A DNA stretch of 64,000 nt from Halomonas urumqiensis (GCF_003028575.1 NZ_PYUD01000001.1:558001-622000); one strand, 5' to 3'; shown: positions 28,931 through 38,158, counted from the first letter of the stretch. Program-made: numbers and translations. Notes: a model not told the origin generated them from the sequence alone.

Positions 28931-28993
28931 GCGCGGCGAGACGGCTTTGCTCGCGGGACGGCTTGTGGGTAGGAAAGTCTGTGCATTGGTGCT

Positions 28994-29023
28994 TTGAGGT
29001 CTGATGCGGCACAGCCGTACAAT
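28994..29023 (+). promoter_or_regulatory. Sigma-70-type promoter for pepN
   Basis: TTGAGG and TACAAT are separated by 18 bp, with the –10 box about 30 bp before the pepN ATG. Five of six bases match the –10 consensus and four of six the –35. Confidence 0.5.
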
Positions 29024-29053
29024 GGGGGTAATTACCGACAGGAGCCACACCGA

Positions 29054-31687
29054 ATGTCTGACCCCAAGCCGACCTATCTCAGCGATTACCGGCCGCCCGC
29101 CTACCGTGTGACCCACACCGAACTGACCTTCGATCTCGATGCCAAGGCTACCCGCGTCAAGGCGCGGCTGCACATGGAGCGACACCCGCAGGCAAAGAAC
29201 GGGGCGGCGCTCGAGCTTGATGGTGAGCGGCTGACGCTGATCTCGATCGCCATTGATGGCCAGCCACTGGGAGAAGACGAATACTCGGTCGATGCCGAGC
29301 GCCTGATCATCGAGAGTGTGCCCCAGACTTTCCTGCTCGACACCGAAGTGGAAATCTCCCCGGCCAGCAATACCGCCCTGTCGGGGCTGTATCAGTCCAG
29401 CGGCATGTTTTGCACCCAATGCGAGGCCGAAGGCTTCAGGCGCATCACCTTCTACCCGGATCGCCCGGATGTGATGGCGACCTTCTCCACCACGGTGATC
29501 GGCAGCGCAACCACTGAGCCTGTGCTGCTCGCCAACGGTAACCCGGTGGAGCGCGGCTCGCTCCCTGAGGGGCGGCATTTCGTCACCTGGGATGACCCGC
29601 ACCCCAAGCCCAGCTATCTGTTCGCGTTGGTGGCGGGGGATCTGGAGAAGGTCGAGGATCGCTTCACCACGGCCAGCGGCCGTGAGGTCACCCTGCAGAT
29701 CTGGGTCGAGGAGGAGAACCTCGGCAAGACCGACCACGCCATGGCCTCGTTGAAGCGTGCCATGCGCTGGGACGAACACGCCTACGGCCGCGAATATGAC
29801 CTCGATCTGTTCATGATCGTGGCGGTCAATGATTTCAACATGGGCGCGATGGAGAACAAGGGGCTCAACATCTTCAACTCGGCGGCGGTGCTGACCCATC
29901 CGCACACCGCGACCGACGTCGCCTTCCAGCGGGTCGAAAGCATTGTCGCCCACGAGTACTTCCACAACTGGTCGGGCAACCGCGTCACCTGCCGTGACTG
30001 GTTCCAGCTATCGCTGAAGGAGGGCTTCACGGTTTTCCGTGACCAGTGCTTCAGCGCCGACACCAACTCGGCGCCGGTCAAGCGGATCGAGGACGTGTCG
30101 TTCTTCCGTACCGCGCAGTTCGCCGAGGATGCCGGCCCCACCGCTCACCCCATCCGCCCGGACCACTACATCGAGATCGGCAATTTCTACACCCTGACCA
30201 TTTATGAAAAGGGCGCGGAAGTGGTGCGTATGCTCAGCAACCTGGTGGGGCCCGAGGCGTTCCGGCGGGGCTCGGATCTGTATTTCGAGCGTTTCGATGG
30301 GCAGGCAGTGACCATCGAGGATTTCGTGGCCTGCATGCAGGAAGCCTCGGGCATCGATCTCTCGCAGTTCATGCTCTGGTATTCCCAGGCCGGCACGCCG
30401 GAAATCGACGCTCACGGCGAATACGACTACGCCAATGGCGATTACCGGCTGATTCTGCGTCAGCGCACGCCCGCCACGCCCGGGCAGTATGACAAGCAGG
30501 CGCTGCATATTCCGGTGCGCCTGGGCCTTGTGGGCACCAAGTCCGGCCGTGACCTGCCGCTGACACTGGATGGCGAGTCGCTTGGCAGCGATACGGTGAT
30601 CCACCTGCGCGAGGAGGAGCAGGAGTTCGTCTTCACCGATGTCTCCGAGGCACCGGTGCCGTCATTGCTGCGCGGCTTTTCGGCACCGGTGAAGCTGCGC
30701 TTCCCCTATGGCCGCGAGGACCTGGCGTTCCTGTTGGCCAATGACTCCGACGGCTTCAACCGCTGGGATGCCGGGCAGCGCCTGGCGATGCTGGCGCTGG
30801 ACGACCTGATCGCCGCCCACCGCAACGGCGTCGAGAAGGTCATGGATACGCGTGTCGTCGAGGCGTTCCGCCACCTGCTCAATGCCGAGATCGATGATCG
30901 TGCGGTACTCGCCGAGATGCTGACCCTGCCAAGCGAAGCCTACATTGCAGAACAGCAGCCGCTGGTCGATGTCGACGCCATCCACGCCGCGCGGAACTTC
31001 GTCAAGCAGCGCCTTGCCACGGCGCTGCGCGATGACTTCCTGCGGCTCTATAAGGCCAATGACTCGGATGCACCCTATGCGCCCGACCCCGACCAGATCG
31101 CCGCGCGTGGGCTGAAGAACGTGGCGCTCTCCTATCTCATGGCCATCGAGGACGAGGACGCCATCGAACTGGCCCGCAAGCAGTTTGCGGCCGACCACAA
31201 CATGACCGATGTGCGCCATGCGCTGACGCTTCTGACCCACAGCTCGCGCGACGACATCGCCGAGCCCGCGCTCAAGGCGTTTGGAGAAAAGTGGGCCCAT
31301 GATCCGCTGGTGATGGATCAGTGGTTCGCCATCCAGGTCACCCGGCCGCAGCCGGACGTGCTGGATCGCGTGGCGTTCTTGATGAAGCACCCGGCGTTCT
31401 CGCTGAAGAACCCCAACAAGGTGCGCGCGCTGATTGGTACCTTCGCTGGCCAGAACCGGGTCAACTTCCATCGCCTGGACGGCGCGGGCTACCGGCTGCT
31501 GGCCGATGTGGTGATCGAGCTCAACCGTTTGAATCCGGAGATCGCTGCACGGCTGATTACACCGCTGACTCGCTGGGCGCGCTTCGACGAGACACGCCAG
31601 GACTTGATGAAGGCCGAGCTCGAGCGTATCCGCGCCGAAGAGCTCTCTCCCAACGTCTTCGAAGTGGTGGAAAAGGCCCTGGCATAG
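29054..31687 (+). CDS. pepN: Aminopeptidase N
   Basis: Cytosolic M1 zinc aminopeptidase that completes peptide breakdown. The exopeptidase motif GAMEN spans residues 264–268 and the zinc site HEYFH 300–304, followed by NWSGNRVTCRDWF. The protein begins TYLSDYRPPAYRVTHTELTF as PepN does. It continues with the C-terminal HEAT-like domain and ends in EVVEKALA. The length of 877 matches the E. coli type. ATG 29054 has AGGAG 9 bases upstream and a promoter match before it. Confidence 0.97.
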   Translation: MSDPKPTYLSDYRPPAYRVTHTELTFDLDAKATRVKARLHMERHPQAKNGAALELDGERLTLISIAIDGQPLGEDEYSVDAERLIIESVPQTFLLDTEVEISPASNTALSGLYQSSGMFCTQCEAEGFRRITFYPDRPDVMATFSTTVIGSATTEPVLLANGNPVERGSLPEGRHFVTWDDPHPKPSYLFALVAGDLEKVEDRFTTASGREVTLQIWVEEENLGKTDHAMASLKRAMRWDEHAYGREYDLDLFMIVAVNDFNMGAMENKGLNIFNSAAVLTHPHTATDVAFQRVESIVAHEYFHNWSGNRVTCRDWFQLSLKEGFTVFRDQCFSADTNSAPVKRIEDVSFFRTAQFAEDAGPTAHPIRPDHYIEIGNFYTLTIYEKGAEVVRMLSNLVGPEAFRRGSDLYFERFDGQAVTIEDFVACMQEASGIDLSQFMLWYSQAGTPEIDAHGEYDYANGDYRLILRQRTPATPGQYDKQALHIPVRLGLVGTKSGRDLPLTLDGESLGSDTVIHLREEEQEFVFTDVSEAPVPSLLRGFSAPVKLRFPYGREDLAFLLANDSDGFNRWDAGQRLAMLALDDLIAAHRNGVEKVMDTRVVEAFRHLLNAEIDDRAVLAEMLTLPSEAYIAEQQPLVDVDAIHAARNFVKQRLATALRDDFLRLYKANDSDAPYAPDPDQIAARGLKNVALSYLMAIEDEDAIELARKQFAADHNMTDVRHALTLLTHSSRDDIAEPALKAFGEKWAHDPLVMDQWFAIQVTRPQPDVLDRVAFLMKHPAFSLKNPNKVRALIGTFAGQNRVNFHRLDGAGYRLLADVVIELNRLNPEIAARLITPLTRWARFDETRQDLMKAELERIRAEELSPNVFEVVEKALA

Positions 31688-31733
31688 GGCCTGGCCATTG
31701 GGCGAGAGTGGTTTGCGTCGCGAGCGATGAGAG

Positions 31734-31824
31734 GCTGGTCGCCGCCGGAGCGCAGGAACCGGAGTGTAGCTTGCTACATGAGGATTCCGATCGGACCGGC
31801 GCTCCGGCACCGCCGGCGGCCAGC
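31734..31824. repeat. Intergenic palindromic element, copy 1
   Basis: A nested inverted repeat. The outer arms begin GCTGGTCGCCG and end CGGCGGCCAGC. The core reads on the minus strand CGGAATCCTCA, then TGTAGC-AA-GCTACA, then CTCCGGTTCCTGCGCTCCG (31746–31789). The flanks are shared with the element at 36626–36670, but the inner stem is a different sequence that still pairs. Confidence 0.75.
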
Positions 31825-31869
31825 TGCTCGTATTAAGAGCCCGAGCGCAGCAGCAAAGCCTCCGCCCAA

Positions 31870-32157
31870 TCAGTTGATTAGCCAGCTCAGCACCATGAGC
31901 CCCAGCACCGCCCAAATCAAGGTGGCGAAGATCGCGCGGCGCATCAGCGCGCTGACAGCCTTCCACAACATCCACAGCCCGATGATCAGCACGATCAGAT
32001 TGAGAAACGACGGCGAGATGCCAAGCGAGCTCGACAGGCCGTCCAGGAAGCCACGTGCCGAATTGCCGATGTTGCCGAAGAAGCCGGTCAGAAGATCGAC
32101 GATAAAGCGAATGATCTCGCCAAGCGTGGTGCCGATCCAGGTAAAGAAATCTTCCAT
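31870..32157 (-). CDS. Small membrane protein of unknown function
   Basis: A 95-residue protein that I do not recognise. The N-terminal part (MEDFFTWIGTTLGEIIRFIV) is amphipathic, and a Gly/Asn/Ser loop follows. Two hydrophobic helices occupy the C-terminal half (about residues 49–66 and 72–93), ending VLSWLIN. The charge pattern (LWKAVSALMRR between the helices) suggests a hairpin in the inner membrane. The frame extends upstream to an ATG at 32208, but the start at 32157 leaves a natural protein beginning. It is just downstream of the CPA2 antiporter on the same strand, with 90 bp between them, so co-expression is possible. Confidence 0.6.
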   Translation of the reverse strand: MEDFFTWIGTTLGEIIRFIVDLLTGFFGNIGNSARGFLDGLSSSLGISPSFLNLIVLIIGLWMLWKAVSALMRRAIFATLIWAVLGLMVLSWLIN

Positions 32158-32247
32158 GGGGTGATCTGATCTCGGTAGTAGGGAAAAGAAGGCATGACGC
32201 ATCGCCACGCCGGTGTCAATGCGCCGCCGAGCGCGAGAACCGCGAGC

Positions 32248-33846
32248 TCAGCCGAACTGCCCGGAGAGCGATGGAATGCCGGCTTCCTCGGCGGCACTGT
32301 CGGCCAGTGCGCGTCCCGCCTCGTCATAGACGTGAAAGACGGCGTTGGCACCCAGTGCGCGAATCGGCTCGATCTCCTCGGGAAATTCGACCACGGCGGT
32401 GATGCGTCCCTGGAACTCCCGGGAGCGTAGCTGCTTGAGGGCGAACAGGTTGCCCGCATGGTGCGGCATGGCCAGCACCACCAGCTCGACGCTGGTGGAC
32501 ATCAGCAACTTGTCCCAGAAGTCGGAATCCACCGCGTCCCCCTCGAGAATATTGAACCCCAGCGCATCCAGCCGCTTGACGCTCTGCGGATTGCTGTCGA
32601 TGCCCAGCACCCTGAGCCCGTACTCCTTGTGCAAGCGGCGGTAGACGCTGCGGCCGATACGGCCCATGCCAAGCACCACGGCCTGGGCGTCGCCCACTTC
32701 GATGGGCCGGTCGCTCGGGGCAAGCTTGCCGGGGTCACGTTCGGGCAACCTGGCCTCCAGCCAGCGGTACAGGTTTTCGCTTGCCGCGTTGAGAATCGCC
32801 GAGACCGCGAAGCTGATCGCCACGGCCAGTGAGATCACCACCAGCCACTGCTCGCTCAGCCAGCCGCTGGCCACCGCGATGGTGCCGACGATGAGGCCGA
32901 ATTCCGAGTAATTGGTCAGCCCCAGGGTGGCGAGCAGCGAGGTCCGGTGGCGCATTGGAAAGCGCATGAACACCAGTTGGTAGAGCAGGCTCTTGAGAGG
33001 CAGTACCACCACCAGCACGACCGCGGCCCCCACCAAGTCCCAGGTCGGCATGGCGGTCAGGCCGATGCTCAGGAAGAAGCCCACCAGCAGTAGCTCCTTG
33101 AGGTTGAACATCGATCTTGCCAGGGCCTGGGCGGCGGGGTGGGGCGCCAGCAGCAGCCCGATGATCAGCGCGCCCAGGTCGCCCTTCACACCAACCGCAT
33201 CGAATAACGCATAGCCGAGCACCAGCGCCAGCAGCATGCCGAACAGCATCTGCATTTCGCCGTGCCCCATGCGGTCGAGCAGGTGGCGTAGCGCCGGAGC
33301 CAGCGGAATCAACAGCACCAGCCCCAGGGCCCAGGGGCTTGGCAGCTCGCCACTCGACGCGGTAATGAACACCACCGCGAAGATGTCCTGCATGATCAGT
33401 ACACCGATCGCCAGTCGGCCATAGGCGGTCTGCGTCTCGCTGCGCTTCTCCAGCACCTTGATCACGAACACAGTGCTGGAGAACGACAGCGCGAAGCCGA
33501 GCAGCAGCAGGGTCTGCCAGCCGGTGGTGCCCAGCAAGCCGATGCCGGCCCACTTGAGCAACGCCAGCAGGCCCATGAACATCAGGCTGGAGCCGGCCAT
33601 GTGCAGAGAGGCGCTACCCCATACATCCCGGCGCAACAGCGTGCGCACATCAAGTTTCAAGCCAATGGTGAACAGCAGCAGCGTCACCCCGACATTTGCG
33701 ACGAGTTCGAGTAGTGGGGTCTGGTCGTAGCCCAGTCCATTGAGCACGAAGCCGCCAGCCAGAAAGCCCACCAGTGGGGGGAGTCTTACGGCAATGGCGG
33801 CAAGGCCACCCAGGAAAGCGGCCAGCAGAAAGGCAGCATCGATCAT
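32248..33846 (-). CDS. CPA2-family cation:proton antiporter with RCK domain
   Basis: Monovalent cation/proton antiporter of the Kef/YbaL type. The N-terminal ~390 residues make about 12 helices. They include the family core FALSFSSTVFVIKVLEKR, GVLIMQDIFAVVF and LGLTNYSEFGLIVGTIA. The C-terminal RCK_N domain (about 405–525) starts AQAVVLGMGRIGRSVYRRL with a GxGxxG nucleotide loop and senses nucleotides. The length of 532 is shorter than KefB/C and lacks a clear RCK_C, resembling YbaL. It would help control K+ or pH, which is relevant in a halophile. Transported ion not determinable from sequence. Confidence 0.88.
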   Translation of the reverse strand: MIDAAFLLAAFLGGLAAIAVRLPPLVGFLAGGFVLNGLGYDQTPLLELVANVGVTLLLFTIGLKLDVRTLLRRDVWGSASLHMAGSSLMFMGLLALLKWAGIGLLGTTGWQTLLLLGFALSFSSTVFVIKVLEKRSETQTAYGRLAIGVLIMQDIFAVVFITASSGELPSPWALGLVLLIPLAPALRHLLDRMGHGEMQMLFGMLLALVLGYALFDAVGVKGDLGALIIGLLLAPHPAAQALARSMFNLKELLLVGFFLSIGLTAMPTWDLVGAAVVLVVVLPLKSLLYQLVFMRFPMRHRTSLLATLGLTNYSEFGLIVGTIAVASGWLSEQWLVVISLAVAISFAVSAILNAASENLYRWLEARLPERDPGKLAPSDRPIEVGDAQAVVLGMGRIGRSVYRRLHKEYGLRVLGIDSNPQSVKRLDALGFNILEGDAVDSDFWDKLLMSTSVELVVLAMPHHAGNLFALKQLRSREFQGRITAVVEFPEEIEPIRALGANAVFHVYDEAGRALADSAAEEAGIPSLSGQFG

Positions 33847-34011
33847 CGACTATCCCTGTTCCATCAGCGAGGCACGGGATAGAGTGTAAAGAGATCAGAC
33901 GACATTGGCACTACACTGGATCACAACGACCAATGGCCAGGCACCGATACTGCGCCGGGAGCGGTACCGGCCAAGGGATGTGGCGAGCCGAATCGAAAAG
34001 GGGAACGATGC

Positions 34012-34608
34012 ATGGAGCTGTCGACGATCATCCTGCTGGCGATAGTGGCCCTGTTGCTAGTCTACGGCGTGGCCATCTACAACCGGCTGGTGGCCTTGAA
34101 GAACCGTTACCAGAACGCCTTCTCGCAGATCGAGGTGCAGCTCAAGCGTCGCTATGACCTGATCCCCAATCTGGTCGAGACGGCACGCGCCTACATGGCC
34201 CATGAGCGCGGTACCCTCGAGGCTGTAACCGAGGCGCGTAACGGCGCCATGGCGGGGCTTGCGAAGGCGTCATCGCAGCCTGGCGAGCCGGGTGCCATGG
34301 CCGAGCTTGCCGGTGCCGAAGGAGCACTGGGCGCGGCATTGGGGCGGCTCAACGTGGTGATGGAGGCCTACCCGGACCTCAAGGCCTCAGAAAACATGCA
34401 GCAACTCAGCGAAACCCTGACCAGCACCGAGAATCGCGTGGCGTTCGCAAGGCAGGCGTTCAATGATGCCGTGATGCAGTACAACACCTACAAGCAGAGC
34501 TTCCCCCCGGTGGTGTTGGCGGCGTCCCTGGGTCACAAGCAGGATGCGGCGCTGCTGGAGTTCGAGGACAGCGCCGAGATACAGGCCGCTCCCCGCGTCA
34601 ATTTCTGA
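34012..34608 (+). CDS. lemA: LemA family membrane protein
   Basis: One N-terminal transmembrane helix (about residues 4–22) with the short end outside. A long helical bundle follows, starting YNRLVALKNRYQNAFSQIEVQLKRRYDLIPNLVE, the LemA signature. The C-terminal YNTYKQSFPPVVLAASLG is conserved. Length 198. AAAAGGGG precedes the ATG. The M48 peptidase follows after 9 bp, a pairing seen in many bacteria, where the LemA protein is thought to assist the protease. Confidence 0.92.
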   Translation: MELSTIILLAIVALLLVYGVAIYNRLVALKNRYQNAFSQIEVQLKRRYDLIPNLVETARAYMAHERGTLEAVTEARNGAMAGLAKASSQPGEPGAMAELAGAEGALGAALGRLNVVMEAYPDLKASENMQQLSETLTSTENRVAFARQAFNDAVMQYNTYKQSFPPVVLAASLGHKQDAALLEFEDSAEIQAAPRVNF

Positions 34609-34617
34609 GCCGCCATC

Positions 34618-36573
34618 ATGGATTTTTTCACGGCCCAGGACCGTGCCCGCAGGCTCTCAGGGCGATTGGTGGTGCTGCTCGTCGTCGCCGTGGCCGCACT
34701 GGTGGCGGCCACGGTGTTGGTCGTGGCCGTGGCGGTAGTACTGCTGGATGGCCAGATGGGGGCGGGAAACCCGCTGCCCAGAGCGTTGGACCCACGGCTG
34801 CTGGCGGGCGTCGCCATCGCGGTGGTGCTGGTGGTGGGCGTGGCAAGCGTGACACGCCACCTGCAGCTGCGTGCCGGCGGCTCGGTGGTCGCTGAAGCCC
34901 TGGGTGGCCGGCCGCTCAATCTGGATACCCGTGACGACAACGAGCGTCGCCTGCTCAATATCGTCGAGGAAATGGCGATCGCCTCGGGCATGCCGGTACC
35001 GGTGGTCTACGTGCTCGAAGATGCCGCGGTCAACGCGTTTGCGGCGGGACACGAGGCCAACGATGCCGCCATCGGCATCACCCGCGGGGCCATCGAGCTG
35101 CTCGACCGTGATCAATTGCAGGGCGTGATCGCCCATGAATTCAGTCACATCCTGCATGGCGACATGCGTCTCAACCTGCGTCTCGTTGCCTTGTTGCACG
35201 GCATTCTGGTGATCGGCCTGGTGGGGCGCATGCTGCTGCGAGGCGCGTCGCTTGGCAGGCGAGGGCGCTCGTCCCGGCGCGGCGGTGGGGCTCAGCTCGC
35301 CCTTGTAGGCGCCGGCATCGGGCTGATGGCGGCGGGTTATGCCGGTACCTTGTGCGGCAACGTGATCAAGGCGGCGGTCAGCCGGCAGCGTGAGTTCCTC
35401 GCCGATGCCAGCGCCGTGCAATACACCCGTAACCCGGAAGGCATCGGCGGTGCATTGAAGACGCTGGCAGCCTATCGGCTGGGGTCGCGGCTGCAGGCGA
35501 GCAATGCCGCCGAATTCAGCCACCTGTATTTTGGTAGCGGTGTGCGCTTCAGCCGGCTGACCGCCACCCACCCGCCACTCGAGGCCAGGATTCGCCGCGT
35601 GCTGCCGGGCTGGGATGGCAGTTTGCCGGAACCCTTTGCGCCACCGCCGCAGTTGCAGGGGCGGCAACGCTTCGCAAGCGAAGTCCCCGCCATGACGGCC
35701 TCGCCAACCACCGATTCAGTGCAGGCGTCACCCACACCGGTGTCGTCGGCTCAGCCCATCGGGGATGCACCGAGCGGAGCGGCGCTTGCGAGCCAGGTGG
35801 TGGCGAATGTCGGCAACCCCGACAGCACTGACCTGGAGCGGGCGCGGCAACGCCTGGCAGGGATCGATCCCCGCTTGATCGAGGCGGCCCACCAGCCTTC
35901 CGCCGCGCGAGCGCTGGTCTACGGCATTCTGATGGGCGTCGACCCGACGACGCGCGAGGCGCAGCGCGCGGTGCTGATCGAGCAGGCGCTACCCGACGTG
36001 CTCAGCGAGCTGGAGCGGCTGGACGAGCCATTGGCCGGGTTGACCCCAGGCGACCGGCTGCCGTTGATCGAACTGGCCCAACCGGTGCTGCGCCAGCTCT
36101 CGGTGGCACAGTTCGCACGCTTACGTGCCTGCCTGGCGGCGCTGATGGCCGCCGAGACCTCGCCCGGCCCGTTGCAGTGGTCGCTTCACCGCCTGGTGAT
36201 TGTCGGTATCGAGGGCCAGCGTCGGGGAAATCGCCATCGCACGCTTGGCGATCTCGCCGGCCCACTGTCGCTGTTGCTGTCGACCTTGGCGCTGGCTGGC
36301 CAGGACGATGTCGTCGAGGCGCGCGCAGCGCTCGAGCAAGTCGCCGAGGTGCTTGGCGTGCCGCTGGACTTCGTTCACCAGCCGCCCAGCATCGAGCACC
36401 TCGACTGGGCCATCGGTCGGCTGGTTCAGTTGGCCGATGGCCAGCGTGGCGCCTTGCTGGCCGCCATGGTGTGCTGTGTCGAGCGCGATGGGCGAATCGT
36501 GCCCGAAGAGGCCGAACTGCTGCGCAGCGTAGCCTGGTCACTTGGGTGGCCATTGCCGTTGGGCGCGGCCTAG
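34618..36573 (+). CDS. M48-family membrane metallopeptidase with TerB-like tail
   Basis: HtpX-like zinc protease in the inner membrane. Two N-terminal helices (about 18–40 and 60–80) are followed by the catalytic domain with His173-Glu-Phe-Ser-His177 and the third-ligand region REFLADASAVQYTR. Two more hydrophobic segments lie between (about 188–205 and 225–245). After residue ~340 there is a Pro/Ser/Thr-rich linker. A ~230-residue helical extension ends MVCCVERDGRIVPEEAELLRSVAWSLGWPLP, which looks like a TerB-type helix bundle. HtpX itself is about 290 residues; this is 651. It is directly downstream of lemA (9 bp). Confidence 0.88.
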   Translation: MDFFTAQDRARRLSGRLVVLLVVAVAALVAATVLVVAVAVVLLDGQMGAGNPLPRALDPRLLAGVAIAVVLVVGVASVTRHLQLRAGGSVVAEALGGRPLNLDTRDDNERRLLNIVEEMAIASGMPVPVVYVLEDAAVNAFAAGHEANDAAIGITRGAIELLDRDQLQGVIAHEFSHILHGDMRLNLRLVALLHGILVIGLVGRMLLRGASLGRRGRSSRRGGGAQLALVGAGIGLMAAGYAGTLCGNVIKAAVSRQREFLADASAVQYTRNPEGIGGALKTLAAYRLGSRLQASNAAEFSHLYFGSGVRFSRLTATHPPLEARIRRVLPGWDGSLPEPFAPPPQLQGRQRFASEVPAMTASPTTDSVQASPTPVSSAQPIGDAPSGAALASQVVANVGNPDSTDLERARQRLAGIDPRLIEAAHQPSAARALVYGILMGVDPTTREAQRAVLIEQALPDVLSELERLDEPLAGLTPGDRLPLIELAQPVLRQLSVAQFARLRACLAALMAAETSPGPLQWSLHRLVIVGIEGQRRGNRHRTLGDLAGPLSLLLSTLALAGQDDVVEARAALEQVAEVLGVPLDFVHQPPSIEHLDWAIGRLVQLADGQRGALLAAMVCCVERDGRIVPEEAELLRSVAWSLGWPLPLGAA

Positions 36574-36715
36574 GAAAACACTGCACAAATGCCTGCGCGG
36601 GAAAATCACTGCGTTGCGCGGTGCGCGGAATCCTCACCTATACCCCATAGGCTCCGGTTCCTGTGCTCCGTGCGCCTTGTGCTTCACACCGCTCGTCGAT
36701 TTATGCAGGATTTCC
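36573..36715. repeat. 143-bp element with terminal inverted repeats and a hairpin core (copy 2)
   Basis: GGAAAACACTGCACAAAT at the left end and ATTTATGCAGGATTTCC at the right end form imperfect inverted repeats. The core at 36626–36670 reads CGGAATCCTCA, then CCTAT-ACCCC-ATAGG, then CTCCGGTTCCTGTGCTCCG. The core matches the one at 31746–31789 in its flanks. The left end overlaps the stop codon of the M48 gene. It could be a MITE-like or REP-type element. Confidence 0.6.
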
Positions 36716-36786
36716 CGAGCTGGCAAGCGGCAGGCGATGGCGTCATGATGATGACTACGAAGCTTCCCACCATCAGGAGACATGCC

Positions 36787-37215
36787 ATGTTGACTCCCTT
36801 CCATCTGGCCGTGCAGGTCCGTGACCTGGCAGAGGCGCGTCGTTTCTATGGCGAGCTGCTGGGCTGTTCGGAGGGTCGCTCCAGCGACAGCTGGGTCGAT
36901 TTCAATTTCTTTGGCCACCAGTTCGTCTGTCACCTGAACCCCTCGCTTGGCGAGCAGGGTGTTGCCGACCACCGTAACCCCGTGGATGGCCATGGCGTGC
37001 CAGTACCGCACTTCGGGGTGGTGCTCGAGATGGCGACCTGGGAGGCGCTGGTCGATCGCCTGACCGCCGCTGGTGTGACGTTCGATATCGAACCCTATAT
37101 TCGCTTTCGTGGCGAGCCCGGTGAGCAGGCCACCATGTTCTTCCGCGACCCAAGCAATAATGCCATTGAGTTCAAGGCATTCCGTGATATCGAAGGGCAG
37201 TTGTTCGCCACCTGA
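36787..37215 (+). CDS. VOC-superfamily protein (glyoxalase/dioxygenase fold)
   Basis: Small metal-binding protein of the vicinal-oxygen-chelate fold. Two beta-alpha-beta-beta-beta modules are visible: [20 protein letters not shown] at residues 2–21 and [19 protein letters not shown] near 75. The likely metal ligands are His6 in the first module, His76 in the second and Glu near 130 (NNAIEFKAF). The length of 142 and the [13 protein letters not shown] ending are typical of uncharacterised VOC proteins. ATG 36787 has AGGAG at 7 bases. Substrate unknown; no functional partner adjacent. Confidence 0.85.
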   Translation: MLTPFHLAVQVRDLAEARRFYGELLGCSEGRSSDSWVDFNFFGHQFVCHLNPSLGEQGVADHRNPVDGHGVPVPHFGVVLEMATWEALVDRLTAAGVTFDIEPYIRFRGEPGEQATMFFRDPSNNAIEFKAFRDIEGQLFAT

Positions 37216-37302
37216 AGGCGTGTGGCCTACCTTGCGAGTGAAGGTGGGCTCTGTTGCAATAGGTTCCTTTCCCGTAAGGGGCTACCAACAGGAGTTGAGT
37301 GG

Positions 37303-38112
37303 ATGGCAAGGACACCTTGGACAACGGCGTCGCTGGCACTGGCCATGGCGCTCACGCTAGCGGCGTGTGGCAACGGTGACGAATCAACCGGCACCGAGGC
37401 CGAAGACGCGCCGGCCAGCACCAGCGAGGCGCCGGCGGAGCAGGAATCGGAGAGCACCGGAGGCGATGGCGTCGCCAGTGACGAAGCGAGCCCCGTGGAG
37501 AGTGACGACGCTCCTGACGCGGAAGCTGACACTGAGTCCGACACCACAGGCCAGGGAGATACCGCTACGAGCGATGCCGAAGGTGAGCTTGAGATCGACG
37601 AGACCCAGGATGTCGAGGCCGACACCCTGGGCGAGTCACCGACCGATACTCTCGATGAGCAAACCGCACTTCCCGGTGAAACAACCCCTGAAGAGGTCGA
37701 TGCGATCATCGAGCAGACCGAGCAACGTTTCGAGGAGGCCAGCCAGCGTATCGAGGAGCAGTTCGAAGAAGCCGAGAGCGAATCCTTCGTGCCGGAGCCC
37801 ATGGAAGACGAGGGCGAGGGCTTCGAATCGCAGATGGACATCGACTCGAGCCTGGACGAAGGCGGTGGACCCGGCAGCAGCGAGGTCGACGCGATCATCG
37901 AAGAGCAGGAGCGTCGTTTCGAGGAAGCCCAGCGGCGACTGGAAGAGCAGTTCGAGTCCATGGAGCAGGAAGTGAATGAGTTTGAGCCAATGGAGATGGG
38001 CGAGCCCATGGAATTCGAGCAAGATGAGATGAACCAGGATGAGCGAGTGCTAGAGGGGGCCGAGCAAGAGGGGGGCGAGCAAGAGGGGGGCGAGCAAGCG
38101 CCAGAGGAATGA
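37303..38112 (+). CDS. Highly acidic lipoprotein with duplicated helical repeat
   Basis: I do not recognise this protein. The signal peptide ends LTLAACG with a lipid-attachment Cys near residue 23. The mature part (about 245 residues) is extraordinarily acidic, with very few Lys or Arg before residue 140. Two copies of a charged helical unit occur: VDAIIEQTEQRFEEASQRI… (about 130) and VDAIIEEQERRFEEAQRRL… (about 196). Each is followed by EEQFE and separated by a Gly/Ser spacer. The C-terminus is three 15-bp repeats encoding EGAEQ/EGGEQ. ATG 37303 has GGAG 9 bases upstream. Acidic surface lipoproteins are common in halophiles; function unknown. Confidence 0.7.
   Translation: MARTPWTTASLALAMALTLAACGNGDESTGTEAEDAPASTSEAPAEQESESTGGDGVASDEASPVESDDAPDAEADTESDTTGQGDTATSDAEGELEIDETQDVEADTLGESPTDTLDEQTALPGETTPEEVDAIIEQTEQRFEEASQRIEEQFEEAESESFVPEPMEDEGEGFESQMDIDSSLDEGGGPGSSEVDAIIEEQERRFEEAQRRLEEQFESMEQEVNEFEPMEMGEPMEFEQDEMNQDERVLEGAEQEGGEQEGGEQAPEE
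38056..38100 (+). repeat. 15-bp tandem repeat, three copies, at the lipoprotein C-terminus
   Basis: Units GGGGCCGAGCAAGAG, GGGGGCGAGCAAGAG and GGGGGCGAGCAAGCG lie in frame and encode the Glu/Gln/Gly tail. Confidence 0.85.
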
Positions 38113-38158
38113 AACCGGGGGAAATGGCCCTGGAAGCAATGAAAAGGAAGCAATGAAA

